The notes: generated from the sequence alone by a model not told the origin. A stretch of DNA of 64,000 bases from Kondoa malvinella (GCA_039545315.1 BCIM01000002.1:2518331-2582330), one strand, 5' to 3'. Numbered from the stretch's first letter, positions 22,711 through 35,900 are shown. Program-made: numbers and translations.

Positions 22711-24732
22711 TTACTTGGCTTGAAGCATCATTTCATCCATCTTGATATCGTCCGGGTCGGCTCGATATGCTTCGCTCTTGAGCGATAGCGCGAGAATGTC
22801 GTCGTTCAGCATAGAGTCGTCAGTTCCGCTGCGTGTCTCGAAGCTGACTGAAGTCGTTGTGCTGAGAGATATTGAAGAGAAGTTCAGATGCCGAAATTGC
22901 ATGGCGCTCCGTTCACGTTCATGAAAGCTAGAGACAATTCGCATCAGTCTTCTCCGGCCGAGTTTTAGGACGAGCTCACGGTCTAAGAGGTTTCCCATTC
23001 GCATCCAAAGGCGAAAAGGCAGTCTTTTGCCGAGCAAATACTTGATCCATGAGCACGACATGCCGCTTCTGATCTACGGCGGTTTGTGTGGAGAACGACC
23101 TGGGTTCAGGATAACGTAGGGCGATCGACGGGTTGTCTTTGATGAAAGATAGTCTGGACATGAAGTCAGTGCGAGCAGGAACGGCGACACTACGACACTG
23201 ACCTGGCTAGTGCTGTTGGAGGTGATGTCAAGGGCGGGGGCTCGTCCATAAGTTCAGGCTTGCTTAGTTGCCGCTCTATTGTCATCTGTTCAGCTACACC
23301 AATGCAAAGGCGGGAACGACTGACCTAGGAAGAACGACAGGTAGTCTATTGTCTCGGTGCAATATGGCTCGATAAAAGCCAGTCCATCTGTAATGGTCTT
23401 CAGCCAAGACAAGAGTCCGCTCCTCATGACACAGCATACCTGGTGCCTCTGTGAGGAACCACCAAGAATTATGAGCTGAGCAGTCAGCCATGAGCATGTG
23501 TCCTCACCTTCTACTATATGCACTTCACAATTCGCATTGACCAGCTCGCTCTGCAATGTTTCCGCAAGATTATGGGAGTGTATGAGAGAACTGTCTGGCT
23601 GGATGATGAGGCAGGGGCTAGTGACGAAAGCGAGTGCTCTAGGTGCGATCTGATATCTTGTCTCGCGCAGACACCATAGTTGCTGAAAGTCGGCGCAGTT
23701 GTTCGCTATGGCAAGTCTCAGCAACGTTCACGATGGGGATCATATGTGAGGTACGTGGGTAACGAGTCTGGTAGTGAGCAATGATGCGATCCAGCAAGTC
23801 GATATCCTTCATGATCTGCTCCCTCACAATCAGCTAAGCACGGCAAACCGAGAAATAGCCTCACATAGGTCGAAGAGAGTATAGAAAGCTCATAATTGAT
23901 CTCTTCTACTTCTTCCAGCGTCCTACCAGACCCATTATCATCGCATCATCAGATGAACGAAGAGAACTTACGAAGCTTCTAGCCAAGCCTGAAGCGACGC
24001 TAAGGTAGTTCAGAGGCTGAAACACTTCACATACCGGTCTAAGCGCAATGCTGATCTTGCTCGATCAGTGCCGTCTATACAAGTACAAGCAGACTTACGC
24101 AGCGCCTCTCGCCCAAGGCACATCTCTGCATGAGATGTCAGCTGATGCCCTCCGAACAGCCGCCGAACGCACTGAAAGTCGCCTAATGCGCTTAGAACCA
24201 TAGAGAGCACATTGGTAGGGAAGAGAAGAGAGAATCGCAAAGCAATTTGACTGCAACACATCAGGTGACCTTCTAGTAAAAGTCTAAATGCTTACTTTGA
24301 GCATTGTTGAGTCGCAAATATATGAAAGGCAGGTAATTTCAGCTGCGCTTGAGCAAATGCTAGGTCCGCGGCCAACACCCAGTAGTCGGTACTTGATGCT
24401 ATAGGCGATATCGTCTTGCCGTTCCCGCGCTGGTCGAAAGCGATCTGCAAACTTTGTCAGCCTGCATGAAAAGGCTAAGTATATCATTCGGCTTGCCATG
24501 GTAAAAGTCTCTTCAAGCCATTCATGATGAAAGAATGGATCAAGGAACTCCACGCTGAGAAAGTCTGGGTGCATGAGACAGAGAAGAGGCTGTAAAGCCG
24601 TCCATTAGCCGTTGTCGGTTGTCGCATCTCGCAGGGACATACTTTGTAAGGGCACAGATCGTCGAGTGTACCGGACGGAGTAGAAACTCGATACCATAGC
24701 GAAACATCCGAATTGATATCAACGAAAGGCAT
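22711..24732 (-). CDS. Alpha/beta hydrolase-fold protein with altered nucleophile elbow
   Basis: Starts MPFVDINSDVSLWYRVSTPS, typical of fungal alpha/beta hydrolases. Next come a PDFLSVEFLDPFFHHEWLEE exon and the oxyanion-side motif IAFDQRGNGKT. At the expected nucleophile elbow the spliced sequence reads FATQQCSNQIALRF, so the glycines of G-x-S-x-G are absent. Later exons contain RALAFVTSPCLIIQPDSSLI and LVNANCEVHIVEGED, corresponding to the strand before the acid residue. The C-terminal exon after 23061 is polar and ends MDEMMLQAK. About nine exons, several not fully modelled. Hydrolase fold fairly sure; enzyme activity doubtful because of the elbow. Confidence 0.65.
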
Positions 24733-24783
24733 TGGTTGATGCAATGCGAGCTGTTCTTGCTCGTATGAATGAAATGGTATCAC

Positions 24784-25286
24784 TGCCTGGGCGGGTTATC
24801 GGACACAGAAAGGCGATACACAGCCATGGGAAGAGCGTGAGAGAAAAGGAACAACACGGGTGCAAAGAAAAGCCGCTCGAGAAGATGCCTTCGAGCCTTT
24901 CAAAGTTTGACCGTAAGTACGTAGTCAGTGCTCTAAGCTGATCGGTAATTTGCTGTATAGACTGATTTAAGGTTGCAAAGGCGCAAAGCAGTCAGCACTG
25001 TATCGTCTAGATGGTGTGTCGTAGGCAAGTGGCAGCTAAAGTCAAAGATTGTATCCCGATCGGCTTCTTACTCTACTAGCCATTGATTGGACTATCTACA
25101 GTGCAAGCTGTTCGTACATGCTATTACAGACCGATGGTCGAATGACTAATGAAGCTGAGCGAAACAATTATCGCCTGTGTCCGATGTCAGCACATCAAGC
25201 GTACAATTTCATTAGCGAGAGGCTTACATCCAGCATGGGTAAGACACTGTCGACAAAATAAAGCGGTTCAAACTAGTTGCAGTCGC
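24784..25286. other. Intergenic, nothing recognised
   Basis: About 500 bases between the divergent start of the hydrolase-like gene and the 3' end of the next minus-strand gene. Short open frames only; none looks like protein. A stretch around 25149-25250 reads IIACVRCQHIKR, vaguely like a zinc-cluster start, but it cannot be extended into a full Zn2Cys6 motif. Confidence 0.4.
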
Positions 25287-26160
25287 TCAATTACATCTTC
25301 TGAACGCAACAGCTTCACCTACAGCGCGGCTGTCATCTTGCCTGTGTACTCATCAGCTTGATAGAATAGTGCCTGAGGGAACACTCACCCTCGTGTATCC
25401 AGTCGTTCTGTGCTGGCTAGAACCTCTCGCGAGCCTTTCTTCGTCAATAGGTAGTAAGATCCGTGATCCGGCCAGAATTCGTTCACCGGTACGCTGGTCC
25501 ACTCGAAATGTATTCCTTCGTGCTTGAAGACGCGCGTCCGACGGCTGATCGAGATTATTGAGCCAAGACGGAACGCCCATAGATGAGAGTGCCTACGCGA
25601 ACAAAGACTTGATGCCCCTGTCGCATTCTGATAAGCTCAAGGCTAATAGTAGAGGACAGAGGGCGCTCACATTAATTCCTTCAGCGAGCCAACACTTTTC
25701 GATCCGCTTCCAGCTGGCAAACAAACAACGCTCTTCTCTCGATTTCCAGCATCAATGACCATCCTGCCCACCTCATGCTTCGAGTTCACATGACCTTTAA
25801 CTACAATATGGGCATTCTCTCGATCATAAGCAGTATAGAGCGTTTCGGTCGAATGGCTTGAAGTCCAAATTTGCTGTTTACGACATGAACAAACCCTCGC
25901 AGTGTCGAGTGAAGACTCACTGAAGCACAAGCAGCATCTCCAATCAGTATAGAAGGGCCTTTGAGGTATCGTCTCCTTCTTTGTGTGAATTTGCATCCGC
26001 CTGGCAACGCCATAGAGTAGCCTGCTTCATCTTCATCTTTGCTTCGCAGCTCGACATTGACTATTGGAGGTGTAAAGACCATGTCGTTGCCCAAGCGAAA
26101 GCGAAAAGAAAAAGCTTGACGCCAAAGAGTAGGTGGTCTGTGCTTAATTGCACTGGCCAT
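25287..26160 (-). CDS. Unknown protein, about 240 residues, four exons
   Basis: Not recognised with confidence. Exon 1 starts MASAIKHRPPTLWRQAFSF and contains FTPPIVNVELRSKDEDEAG. An intron with clean GTGAGT and AACAG ends leads to QIWTSSHSTETLYTAYDREN and VKGHVNSKHEVGRMVIDAGN. The third exon reads HLWAFRLGSIISISRRTRVF and HFEWTSVPVNEFWPDHGSYY. The last gives GQDDSRAVGEAVAF and stops at 25287. The alternating strands and the R-x-F-x-H-x-G-x-x-F-x-W pattern loosely resemble small fungal beta-rich proteins such as DUF6593, but this is only a guess. Confidence 0.5.
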
Positions 26161-26418
26161 TAGAGCCGACTTGAATCAGCTCCGAGAAGCTATAGAGTAC
26201 TTGTGTGGTGGAAGCAGTGTACAGCGACGACGTTTGGTTTTACTGTCGACAAGTCCTTGAATAATCTGAAGCATACTTGGTGAGATGATGGCAATAGCGA
26301 GATGTGCTGACTCACGTCCGCAGCCACACAATGCAGAGCTCTATGATCGCTTCGTCTACCAGCTGCCTTTGTCCAAACTCCCATCTGTTTCTCTCTTGAC
26401 TTCCTTAACTTGCAGCAA

Positions 26419-27570
26419 TCAAGCCAAACTCCTCAAATCCCTGTGGCCAACTCTCCCGCTCATCGCCCGCCCGTAGCTTCTTTTCCTACCCTCCAACCTC
26501 ATGTAAGCATCCTGCACATGCTGCAAATCCAACGGCGACTGTTTCACAACCTCTACTTTCGGCGGCGCAGGAATCGGAGAAAAGGGTCCTAAAGGCGGTC
26601 TAGTAGAAGGTGGTGCGCTGTCTAAATATCTACCTGGTGAAATACTGGGGTCTTTTGACATTGGCGCGGCGGTGATGGGTGTTGGTGAAGGTAAGTGAGA
26701 GTCGGTGATTTGTTTGAGAGAGAGAGCTTCGGTTGTTAAATTGCGGACTATCTCAACTGCTACTAGGCCGAGGACGTCCAAGATCTCGTCTGCGTCTCTT
26801 GTTTCGAGACTATCATAGAAGATCAGAAAGAGCCGAACATGTAATGGGTTGGAATTACCCCAAGAAGTCTCGGAAGCGTTTGGCTAACGATCATCGATCA
26901 GCTTGTAATATCAAAGAGTAGCAAGGACATACCTTTGCGGTATACGAAGGAAGCAGTGCGACACTCTGCATAATAGTTGTACTCTTCTTCGCTCAAGGTG
27001 CTCGTTGCTTCATCCCCTCTCTGCTTTCGATTAGCGCATACACAGACTAGGCTGATCATAGTCTACCTTGAGACGCTTCCGACTCTCCGTATCTAGCTCT
27101 ATATTGTCCTCATCTTCCGACTGCTCTGCACTATCCGTAGCAGTCAATCCAGCACCAAGCACAGTCATCAGATCCCAAGGCAGAGTATTCGCTCGCTTCT
27201 CTGACGCATGGAGCTTGCTAGCTTCCTCAGGCGCATCAATCGTAGCCATGTCCGGCGGTTCATCGTTCTCAGGCAGTGATTCACCTCCATCCAGAGAAAG
27301 CTTGCGAACTTCTTTCCAATACAAGTATGCAGTAGCTCGACGTAGCTGAGAAGGATCTTTGCGAATAAGAAACAAGACATCTTCGACTGTCAGACCTCTG
27401 TTGCCTGCTAGTTTCGCTCGTCGTTTTCTAGCTTGAGCGAGCATGGACAGCAATTGCATGCGAAGGACATCTTCTATGTATTGCGCTGTGGCTTGTGATG
27501 CGCCTGGGTGTCGAGTCTCGCCTGAAACAGACATCATTTGCTGAATCTCGTTTGTAAAGCGGTACATCAT
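26419..27570 (-). CDS. SPT3: SAGA complex subunit Spt3
   Basis: A histone-fold protein that links SAGA to TBP at promoters, in the nucleus. The N-terminus reads MMYRFTNEIQQMMSVSGE, then QYIEDVLRMQLLSMLAQARK, GLTVEDVLFLIRKDPSQLRR and AYLYWKEVRK, the Spt3 histone-fold pair (compare TFIID TAF13). A charged linker (ENDEPPDMATI, DEDNIELDTESRKRLK) follows. The C-terminal half contains the conserved YYAECR-like and KSRKRFREFLG segments in short exons near 26850-26990. The last exon has ADEILDVLGLVAVEIVRNLT, a proline-rich insert and QSPLDLQHVQDAYMRLEG. Ends about 260 bp from the ATG of the unknown gene 25287-26160. Confidence 0.92.
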
Positions 27571-28077
27571 AGCAGGCAGGCAGCAGCGAAAGGTCAGGTA
27601 TATGCGACTAGGCCTTGGTGTGGTATTTCTGAGAGCGTGGGTATTAAAGCGCGGCTGAGACGCGGATATCGTTTCAATACAACCTCGAGGCAGCTCGTTT
27701 CCGGACGTCGAGTACCTAAAGCAGCTAGTAAAGCGTATGTTCCAGCTGTCATCCGGCGCTCTCAGGCGTCAAGAGCTCTGTGATTGTCTTTCTTCTCCTG
27801 TCTTTGTCAAAGCGACAAGGGCAACGCCTTGACATGTCTGTATATTTTCGCTGTGTCCAAGTGCGGATTCAGAATGGCTCTCGCTGGTTCCGTCTGCTCT
27901 CTTTACAGAGGTGTCTTCTGCCTCGTGCGACTTGATTCATGACACGTTCATTTCTGTTCCACTCAATCGTCGATTGCGGCCGCTCGCGCCTTGCATTTGC
28001 AGCTGCGGCAGGACGCAGACCTAATCATACCTTTTCTTTTCCTTTGCTTCTTCCCTCTGTTCCATCAAGTCCGCAGT

Positions 28078-29177
28078 ATGACTTTCATTAACGAATACTT
28101 CGAGATTCGTAAAAGCGATACGGCAGGCCAAGGTGCTTTTGCAGTGTGTGATATCCTGCCCGGTACGCTGCTCTTCGCCGAGAAACCTATCGTCCGTCTC
28201 GCCAATAACACGGAAGCCTACATCAAAGGAGAAGTAGACAAGCTCGCTGCTGAAGATCAAGCTGCTTTCTTGGCTTTGTCAAACAATCATCCGAAGAAGG
28301 GTCTTTATGCTGGGCTGGCTAGTACGAATGCTACACCTGTGGATGATACTCAGACAACTGGTGCTTCCATCTGCTTGATCGTTTCGAGGTATGTTGTTTC
28401 TGGGGCTTGAGGCATCTTTTCGCTCATCTCGTTTCAAGGTTCAATCATAGCTGTTCACCTAATGCATTATACTATGTACGTCTAAACCACTTCGCTCTGC
28501 CCTTCCAGTAAGTTGATGCCTATGTTGTTTCTTTTGCAGTGGGATGCCAAACAAGGAAAAGAGCGTCAGTACACTCTCAAGTTCACTTGATTGAAGCTAA
28601 AGTTTCCGTCAAAGTCATCCACGCTCTGGTACCCATCACGAAAGGCGCAGAAATTAACGTCTGCTACGCCGAAAACTATACAGCCTACCGCACCATCGAG
28701 TTGAAAAGCCAGAACAACTTTACGTGCGCCTGTAAGACCTGTTCACTCCCCGCCAAAGAGCTGGCAATCAGCAATGCCAACAGACAAGAATTGAAACAGC
28801 TGCAAGATGCTGAGCCTATGCTTCTGCAGACCAACCCTGAATTGGCTTTGGAAGCTTGTCGGAGATCTTTGGAATTGGTCGAATTGGAAGAGTTGCAATA
28901 CATGAAGAGCTCTATCTATTATGGTACGCAGCTATAATACATCTTTGCCCGCGCTGATACATTAGAACCGCTGTGTACAGATGCCTTCCAGACATGCGCG
29001 GCTTGGTGCGATTTACAACATGCAAAAGCTTGGGCTGCGAAAGCGGAAGAAGCGTTCACGATCATGAGAGGGAAAGAGAGTGAGGATGCGATCAAAATGC
29101 GCAAGCTGACTACGAAGAAGGGACCTCTGCAGCATCATCGTCTTTGGGATGCATCCGGGAGAAAGACTCTATTGTGA
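28078..29177 (+). CDS. SET-domain protein (SMYD/SET5-like lysine methyltransferase family)
   Basis: Begins MTFINEYFEIRKSDTAGQGA and continues AVCDILPGTLLFAEKPIVRL, the opening SET-I strands. The diagnostic FNHSCSPNALYY comes in a small exon near 28440-28480. After a short intron (about 39 nt, near 28560) the frame continues LSVKVIHALVPITKGAEINV, then CYAENYTAYR. A post-SET-like cysteine cluster follows (NFTCACKTCSLP), then helical repeats. There is no MYND finger between the SET halves, unlike animal SMYD proteins, so it is a compact member. Its substrate is unknown. Transcribed divergently from SPT3, sharing a 507-bp upstream region. Confidence 0.8.
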
Positions 29178-29356
29178 TCGAATGCGGTGGGAAGCCTCAA
29201 TGGTACTTTGAGACAGTGACAAGGGTACTATGCGTGCTATTTTGACCATGTAAGACCCCGCATGGCCCTTCGCGGCATGCATCATGAATTTTTGAAAAAT
29301 CTTCTCGTTGCCTTGTCACAAACAGCCTTTCTTACAGGCGATCGCAAGCTCTCGTT

Positions 29357-32300
29357 ATGGCTGATGTGTACTCCTCTCTATGGAGCAGCAACGTAGATAC
29401 CCGCTTACAAGCGTCGTCCAAGCTTGCCAGCACTTCAGCTGAAGATTTATCATACACCCTATCTCGACTGTTTGCTGGCTTAGCATCACCCAGAGACTAT
29501 TCGAGATTAGGCTTCAGTGTCGCTTTGACCGGTCTGCTGCAAGAAAAACAGCCAAGTGCTCAAGAAATTGATCAACTGCTGTCTCAACTACTTTCTGCCA
29601 ATCAAACATCTGCTTCGTCCAAAGGCCACGAAGAACGCAATCACCTTTTCGCTCGTCTGTTTGGCCTCAATGCTTTCATTCAAGCTGGTCTGGCTACTGC
29701 GTCGACTTCTGCTCTCAAGACCATCTCGAGCGAGTTGTATGATCTTTGGAAGACCAAGAGTTGGCTTAAAGAATCTGCTGGTCATGTGATTTTGGATCTA
29801 CTGTCTCAATGTATTGCTTCGTCCCTGGATGGCTGGAGGGAGATCATCCAAATCGTCTTGTTCGAAGGCAAAGAAAAAGATTGGTCACCTGAAAAATTGG
29901 CCTGGATCCTTCTTTTGCTGTCAGATCAAGATGACAAGAGCTGGAAATCCATTGTCAAGGCTCGATTCAGCTCGGAGGACATCTTCAGCTCAGAAGCTCG
30001 ACCAGCCCTAGCAAAGATCTTGCGTGTACGGTCCCGTACTCACCTTGGAATCAGACTGACCTTGCTATAGACTGTCGACTCTTCATCAGACACCAGCAGT
30101 GGTCGCCTACACTTTGTGTTCCCTCTCATCTTCGACCAAATAGCAACCAGCTCAAGCTTCCAGCCTTTCTACCAGATCTGTATATCAGACAATTTCGCAT
30201 CCCTTTCTTCTAGCACGGCATCGAAACATCTTTTACTACAGATCCTGTCGCATCTACTGTCACTCGAAGCTCTTCCGGTCACGGCGAAACCAGCTTTACT
30301 TACGCCCGATGTCCAACGCCTGCTGGTCAACCATCTCTCGGAAACGTCAAAGGGGAAGAAGATGCTACGTGGGATGGCCCAAGAAGTGGTAAGCTCATCT
30401 TTTCAGCCCTAACTTCTCCCCACTGACCTTTTGATAGATCGAGAAGCTACCTCAGCTCATCACATCAGAAGAAGACGCCCAAGTTGCTGGAATGCAAATC
30501 ATCAAAAAGTTGCTCAACCTCGAGAATGGGCTGGAAGAATGCATACCTTTCGATACATTGACCAAGACCAAGACTATCGAAGGCCTGCTCGCGAATCTCG
30601 ATTCTAAGCGCATCGCTGAATACATCGAACTAATGAAGAATCTACTGCTAGCCTCTGCTATTATTGAAGAAACAGAAGATGCGGAAGAAGCAGAACTGAA
30701 ACGAAAAGCGTCAGAAAAGACTTCTCGATTCGCTATTCAACAACTCGGCTCTCTCGTCCGGAAAGCGCGTGGAACAGACCAACCAGAATGGGCGCTGGAT
30801 GTGCTAAACTTTTTACTGACGTACGGGTTCTACCAAACCAAACCAAGCAAGAAAGCTAAAACGCCTACCGCAATCCTTTCGCCTGTTATACAAGCGCTAT
30901 GTCGCGAAAGAGCGTTATCTGTCCTTGCTGATTTGAACACTGCATACCCGAAGAAGGCGTCCCATAATCTTTCGAGCACGATTGCAAAATTTGTCGAGCT
31001 GGACCAGAAGAAAGGCATCGAGCGACTGCAGCCTGATTCCGAAGGTATCGAAGAGGGAAGAAATTCCGTTCAAGTTTTAGCCGAAGGTGTAAAGACTGAA
31101 AAGCCGGTATGTTTTGGTCTCTTCGAGGTATGCGCAAGCTAATGAGATTGAAGGCACTATATCTGCTCTGTCTGACTGTACTTGTGATGTCGTACGAAGA
31201 TCAAAGTGGTTTCGCCTCGCTGGCAGAGGTGCGCTGATGCCTTTGCGAATGTGGTCGACTTGGCTGATTTATAGGAACAGGCACTTTCCGATGTCATCAC
31301 CTCGCTTTCATCCGAAGATTCGCACATAACACCGACAGTCGTCTCTGACGATGAAGGCGAAGAAGCAGAACCGACCGCCGTCTTGCTTGATTTCCTGCTT
31401 GTCCTTTTAAGGCGAAACGCTGCTTATCTCAAAGTGGTCGATCAAATCTTTGCGGAATACACGTCCAAGATGGGTGAACAGGCAATCCAGTTACTCTGCG
31501 AGCAATTCGCACCGGATGAGGATGAATTGGTCGAGGGTGAGGAGGAGGATATCGAGATGAATGGCAAGGCGGATGAAGTTGCAGCAGCCTCGGACAGCGA
31601 GTCGGATAGCGAGTCACAAGCTTCAGCGGCCGGAGATGATGGCGAGAGCGACGGAGGCATCGATCTAGACGCCGATCCCGAATTGCGGGATAAGGTCGCT
31701 GCTGCTTTGGGCATGGCTGGCATAGCTGCGAATGAAGAGGCAGAATCGGATGAGGGCGAGATTCTACTGGACGACGACCAGATGATGGCTTTGGACGATC
31801 AGTTAGCCGCTGCATTCAAGGCCCACTCTAGTGATCGGAAATCAGCAAAAGGTCAGCTTGTTCGAAAGTCGCTATGCGTTCGTGCTGATCCTTGGTATAG
31901 ATGCCAAATCAGCGGATCTCCTTTCGCAGCAGCGGTCTCTGGACTTGGTCGAAATATACCTGAAGCGAGAATATGAGAATGCCCTTGTCGTCAAGATAGT
32001 CTTGGCCCTCTTCAACGTCGCCACTCGTTCGCAAGAGACAGACGAAGTCGAGCTCATCAGCAAAGCAAATCGCATACTGAAGGCTGCAACTACGAAGCCT
32101 AGAGGATATCCAGCCGGCGTCTCGTCTGAAAAGGCTCTATCCGCCCTTGGAACGTTCCACAGCACTGCATCTAAAAGTCCCGATCCAGGAACAACCAAAA
32201 TCTGCAGTCTGTGTAGTACCTTCATCTGCCGATCAGTCTTGCCGGACGCTTCAAAAGAAGTGGTCGATATCTATCGCTCGTCTCTCAATGACTTGAACAC

Positions 32301-32938
32301 TCGTAAGAACTCCAAAGTGTCGCCACTTTTAATCAGCGACTTTGTCAGCAAATTCCCTCTGGCAGCTTGGTCTCTGCGTAGCGACATTATAAATGGTTGC
32401 GGAGAAGAGACGGTGAACCTCTATCGCCGACTACAAAATGTTCAGCTACTGGAGACAATGGCTTCAGCTCTTGCTGCTCAGGTAATGCAGTTGTTCGAAA
32501 TCGTACGGCATGTGCTGAACATTACCACAGCAAACGAAGCAGAGCGGCTCTGAGCTCATCGAGCTGGCCAATATAGCGAGTACCGTGATTTTCGGCATGA
32601 TCAGGTCTGCATTGGCATCAGAGAAAACCGAATTTACAGTAGCTCGCCTCAAGGATTTGATCAGAGTCGCTCTTAGCATCGGCCGTGCAACCAAGCCTTC
32701 ATCAGAAGACGTCGCAGCAACTTCCTCATGGCAGACAGCCTATGTGCAGCAGGCGACGACATGTCGCGAGCAGTTGCAAAGTAGCCCAGCCTTCAAAGCA
32801 ACTAAACCTATAGACGAGATGCTTAGCCAAATCGTTGCCTTGGCTCAATCGGGCAAGGGTAAGCGAAAGTCAAAAGCTGCGAAGGATGATCAGGCGGGCA
32901 CGGAAGAGCCTAAGAGAAAGAAGCGAAAATCGCAGTAG
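29357..32938 (+). CDS. POL5: Pol5/MYBBP1A-like nucleolar protein (ribosome biogenesis)
   Basis: Despite its name (DNA polymerase phi) it acts in rRNA production and has no polymerase activity. It is a long helical-repeat protein. N-terminus: MADVYSSLWSSNVDTRLQAS, then LSYTLSRLFAGLASPRDYSR and RLGFSVALTGLL. The middle exons are alpha-solenoid. The diagnostic acidic stretch comes at about 31500-31830 (DEDELVEGEEEDIEM, SESDSESQASAAGDDGESDG), followed by DADPELRDKVAAALG and DEGEILLDDDQMMALDDQLA, as in Pol5/MYBBP1A. The C-terminus is lysine-rich (KGKRKSKAAKDD, EPKRKKRKSQ), a likely nucleolar signal. Six or more introns. Its stop lies only 37 bp from the MSH3 stop on the other strand, so the transcripts must overlap. 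Confidence 0.9.
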
Positions 32939-32975
32939 ACAGCAAATTGTGGTAGCATACGGCGCATTGTATTAT

Positions 32976-35900
32976 TTATTGCTCAGGCAGCATAACATCG
33001 AGCATATGAAGCAGAGCATCGCCTGCATCAGCGGCGTTTTCGGTCATGCCGTCGCTTTCAAGAGCATCAAGAAGCCTTTTTGATGAGTTGGCTACTTGGC
33101 GGTCTTGTGTATTGCGCTCTAATTCGTGGGCTTTCTCATACGCTTCGCCATACACTTCAGCTGGAATGCCAGCTATTCGTGCGACGTTGAGCCTGTTCGA
33201 ACACAGATCAGGTTGCGTCCTAATGCCTGAGACGACATATATTGACCCGTGCGATCTAAGAGCGGCGCCCTGCACCAGCTTGTACAGAAATGTGATATCT
33301 CTGTAGCCTGTGTCAGCTGTGTCAGAAACGAAGGAAATATGGGACGTACGGAACAGTCTGGCTGCCTTCGCTTTCCAGAAAGTCCATGTGATGTGCGCGG
33401 CAAGTTTCAGGCAAGCCTTTTTCATTCACAAGTTGAGCATAGTGCTAGAAGTGAACGATGAGCTTTCAAGTCGTACTCGAGCGTTGAGACATACAGTGAT
33501 GAAGATGGTGTGACCTCGGATTTCTTTCGAAAGATACGACAAGGTAGCCAAGGCAATAGCTAGCCCATCAAAGCTAGAAGTGCCTCGACCTGAACTAATA
33601 CGTCAGCGCGCTGAGTTGCAGGTTGGCAGGTACTAGCTTACCGAGCTCATCAAGGATAATGAGCGATTTAGGCGTTGCCAATTTCAGGATTTCACTGGTC
33701 TCGGATAGTTCCACCTGCAACAAGTGAGTTGGAGAATACGCAAAAGACGCTGTTCGACAAACCATGAAAGTACTTCTTCCGCGCGACAGGTCATCGGAAG
33801 CACCCATCTGCCTTATATGTCAATAATTGAACTTCTTCGGTTGGCATAGCAACGTACTCTCGTAAATACAGCCTACGATACGCGTCAGCAGGTGCAGTCG
33901 AGCTGATGGCACAAAGCTCACATCGAAGACCCCCATCTTGCAACTTTCAGCAGGCACATAGCAGCCGCTGCAGCGATTGAACGTACAGGACCTTAGCACA
34001 TCCAGGTATCTGTTGCTTTGCCTCGACTTACATTTGAGCCATGATGACGATCAGCGCAACCATTCTGGCTAGGGTAGATTTGCCTCCTGCATTACTCCCG
34101 GTCAAGACCATAGATTCCAGCTTGCCCTTTTCGAAGCAGATGTCATTAGGCACAAATGGATCGTCCATGAGCACTTCGGCCAGAGGATGTCGACCTTGCT
34201 CGATATCAAGTATCTGATCGTTGACGAGTACCGGCTTGGTGTCTGTCAAAGATGAGAATGAGTAACAGCAAAGATGGCATCGAGCGACTCACAGCCTTCC
34301 CGCAGGGCATTCGTAGCCAAGGAAATGAGACAGTCTACGTCTGATAGCTTGCGGATCACTCTGCGCAGGCTGTCGCTTTCCGCTGAGAGGCGTCTTGAAG
34401 AACATTAGCCGAGTGCAGCTGAGCTCTTGTCAAGCTCGCTCACTTCAAGAAGGTCTGATAACAGCTCTCCGCGACTATTGCGGGACATTAATGTACAGCC
34501 TGTCTACGGAGAGGCACTATGACATACCATTCGCTAGTCTCTCTAGGCCTCGATTACGTTCATCAACCAATTGCTGGACTTCGTCTGTTCTGTATCGATA
34601 CACTTGCTTCGTGCTGTTGATCTTGGTCCAGGACGACGGCACTCTCGACGACTCGCTGATGCGCTATATTGCAAATTCAGTGCCAGCTGACAGACACTTG
34701 CTAAAGACGCACCACTTCTACAAGGTAGTCTTCAGTTGCGATGCTGACAAACTGCATACTAGGCTTCTTTAGGAATTTGCGGATCTCGCTGAGCTTCCCT
34801 TCCAGCTCGATATCGACAAACGCTACATTCTGAAATGAAAAATATCAGCCTGATGGAAAGACGAACGCCCTCGACCTACATCCTTCGCATCGTCCAGTTC
34901 AGGGAAAGTCTCCGTCTTGAACAGGTTCTCCTTGTTACCTTCCTTGGCAGCCTTTTGATCGACTTCACCGAGCAGCTCGACAATCTTGCTTTTGATGGTC
35001 GGGAAAGCGGCGATAGCCTGATTCAGTAGCGGCGATTCGAAACCAGCAGCCTCAGCTTCCTTGAAATCGGAAGAGATGCGCAAGAAAGCAGACAAGACTT
35101 TGTAGAGTTCTTGAGGCGTACATCGACCATAGTGTATTCTTGCTAGGCCGCGCTCCAGATCAGGTAAACCGCTTAAGAGACCGCGCAATTTGCCAAGGCG
35201 GTAATCTGTACTTTCCACAATCTCGGTGACGCAGTCTAGTCGTTCTTGCAACGCTTTAATATCCGTGAGAGGACGACTGACCCATCTCCGAAGTTGACGT
35301 TTGCCGAATGCGGTTTTGCAGTTGTCAAGTAGCCAGAAAAGACTTCCACGCTCGCTGTGGTCTTGATCGTTGGAGAAAATGTCCAGACTAGTCTGACTAT
35401 CAGTATCAATTGGAAGTAGCAGGAAGCAAGACTTACTTTTGCAGAGTATTGCCATTCAAGACCATCGAAACAGTATCGTTAAAGTGTCGAAGATTGCCTT
35501 GCCTGAAGATGTCGACCAAGGAGAACTGTTTGAGATGCTTGATCAATGCAGAAGCAGACATACTACAAGCCTTGTAAGTTGCGGCCACTAGAGCGCTATC
35601 AATCGCTTACGTGACGCCTTCGGGCAGACTTGAAAGGCGCTCGATCATGTCCAAGGACTTGTCTTCTCCAACGTCCTCTTCGTTTGTCTTTGAAGTGTAG
35701 AATTCCGTAAGATGGGACAGAGCTTTGTCGTACACGAGCTTCTTGGCGACTTTATCGATACGGGTGGGAGAGACACTGCATAACAGGTTAAGTGCTGGAC
35801 ACCGAATAGCGAACCGAAACCAGACCTGGTGTTATCGGTACAATGTTTGATCATAGTCAAGCTGGGTTTGCTCATGTCTTTCGAAATCAACACTTCGGTC

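Noticed and set aside
25049..25361. Possible Zn2Cys6 transcription factor start (ACVRCQHIKR)
   Set aside because: Only two cysteines in the right spacing; the rest of the cluster and a downstream domain are missing.
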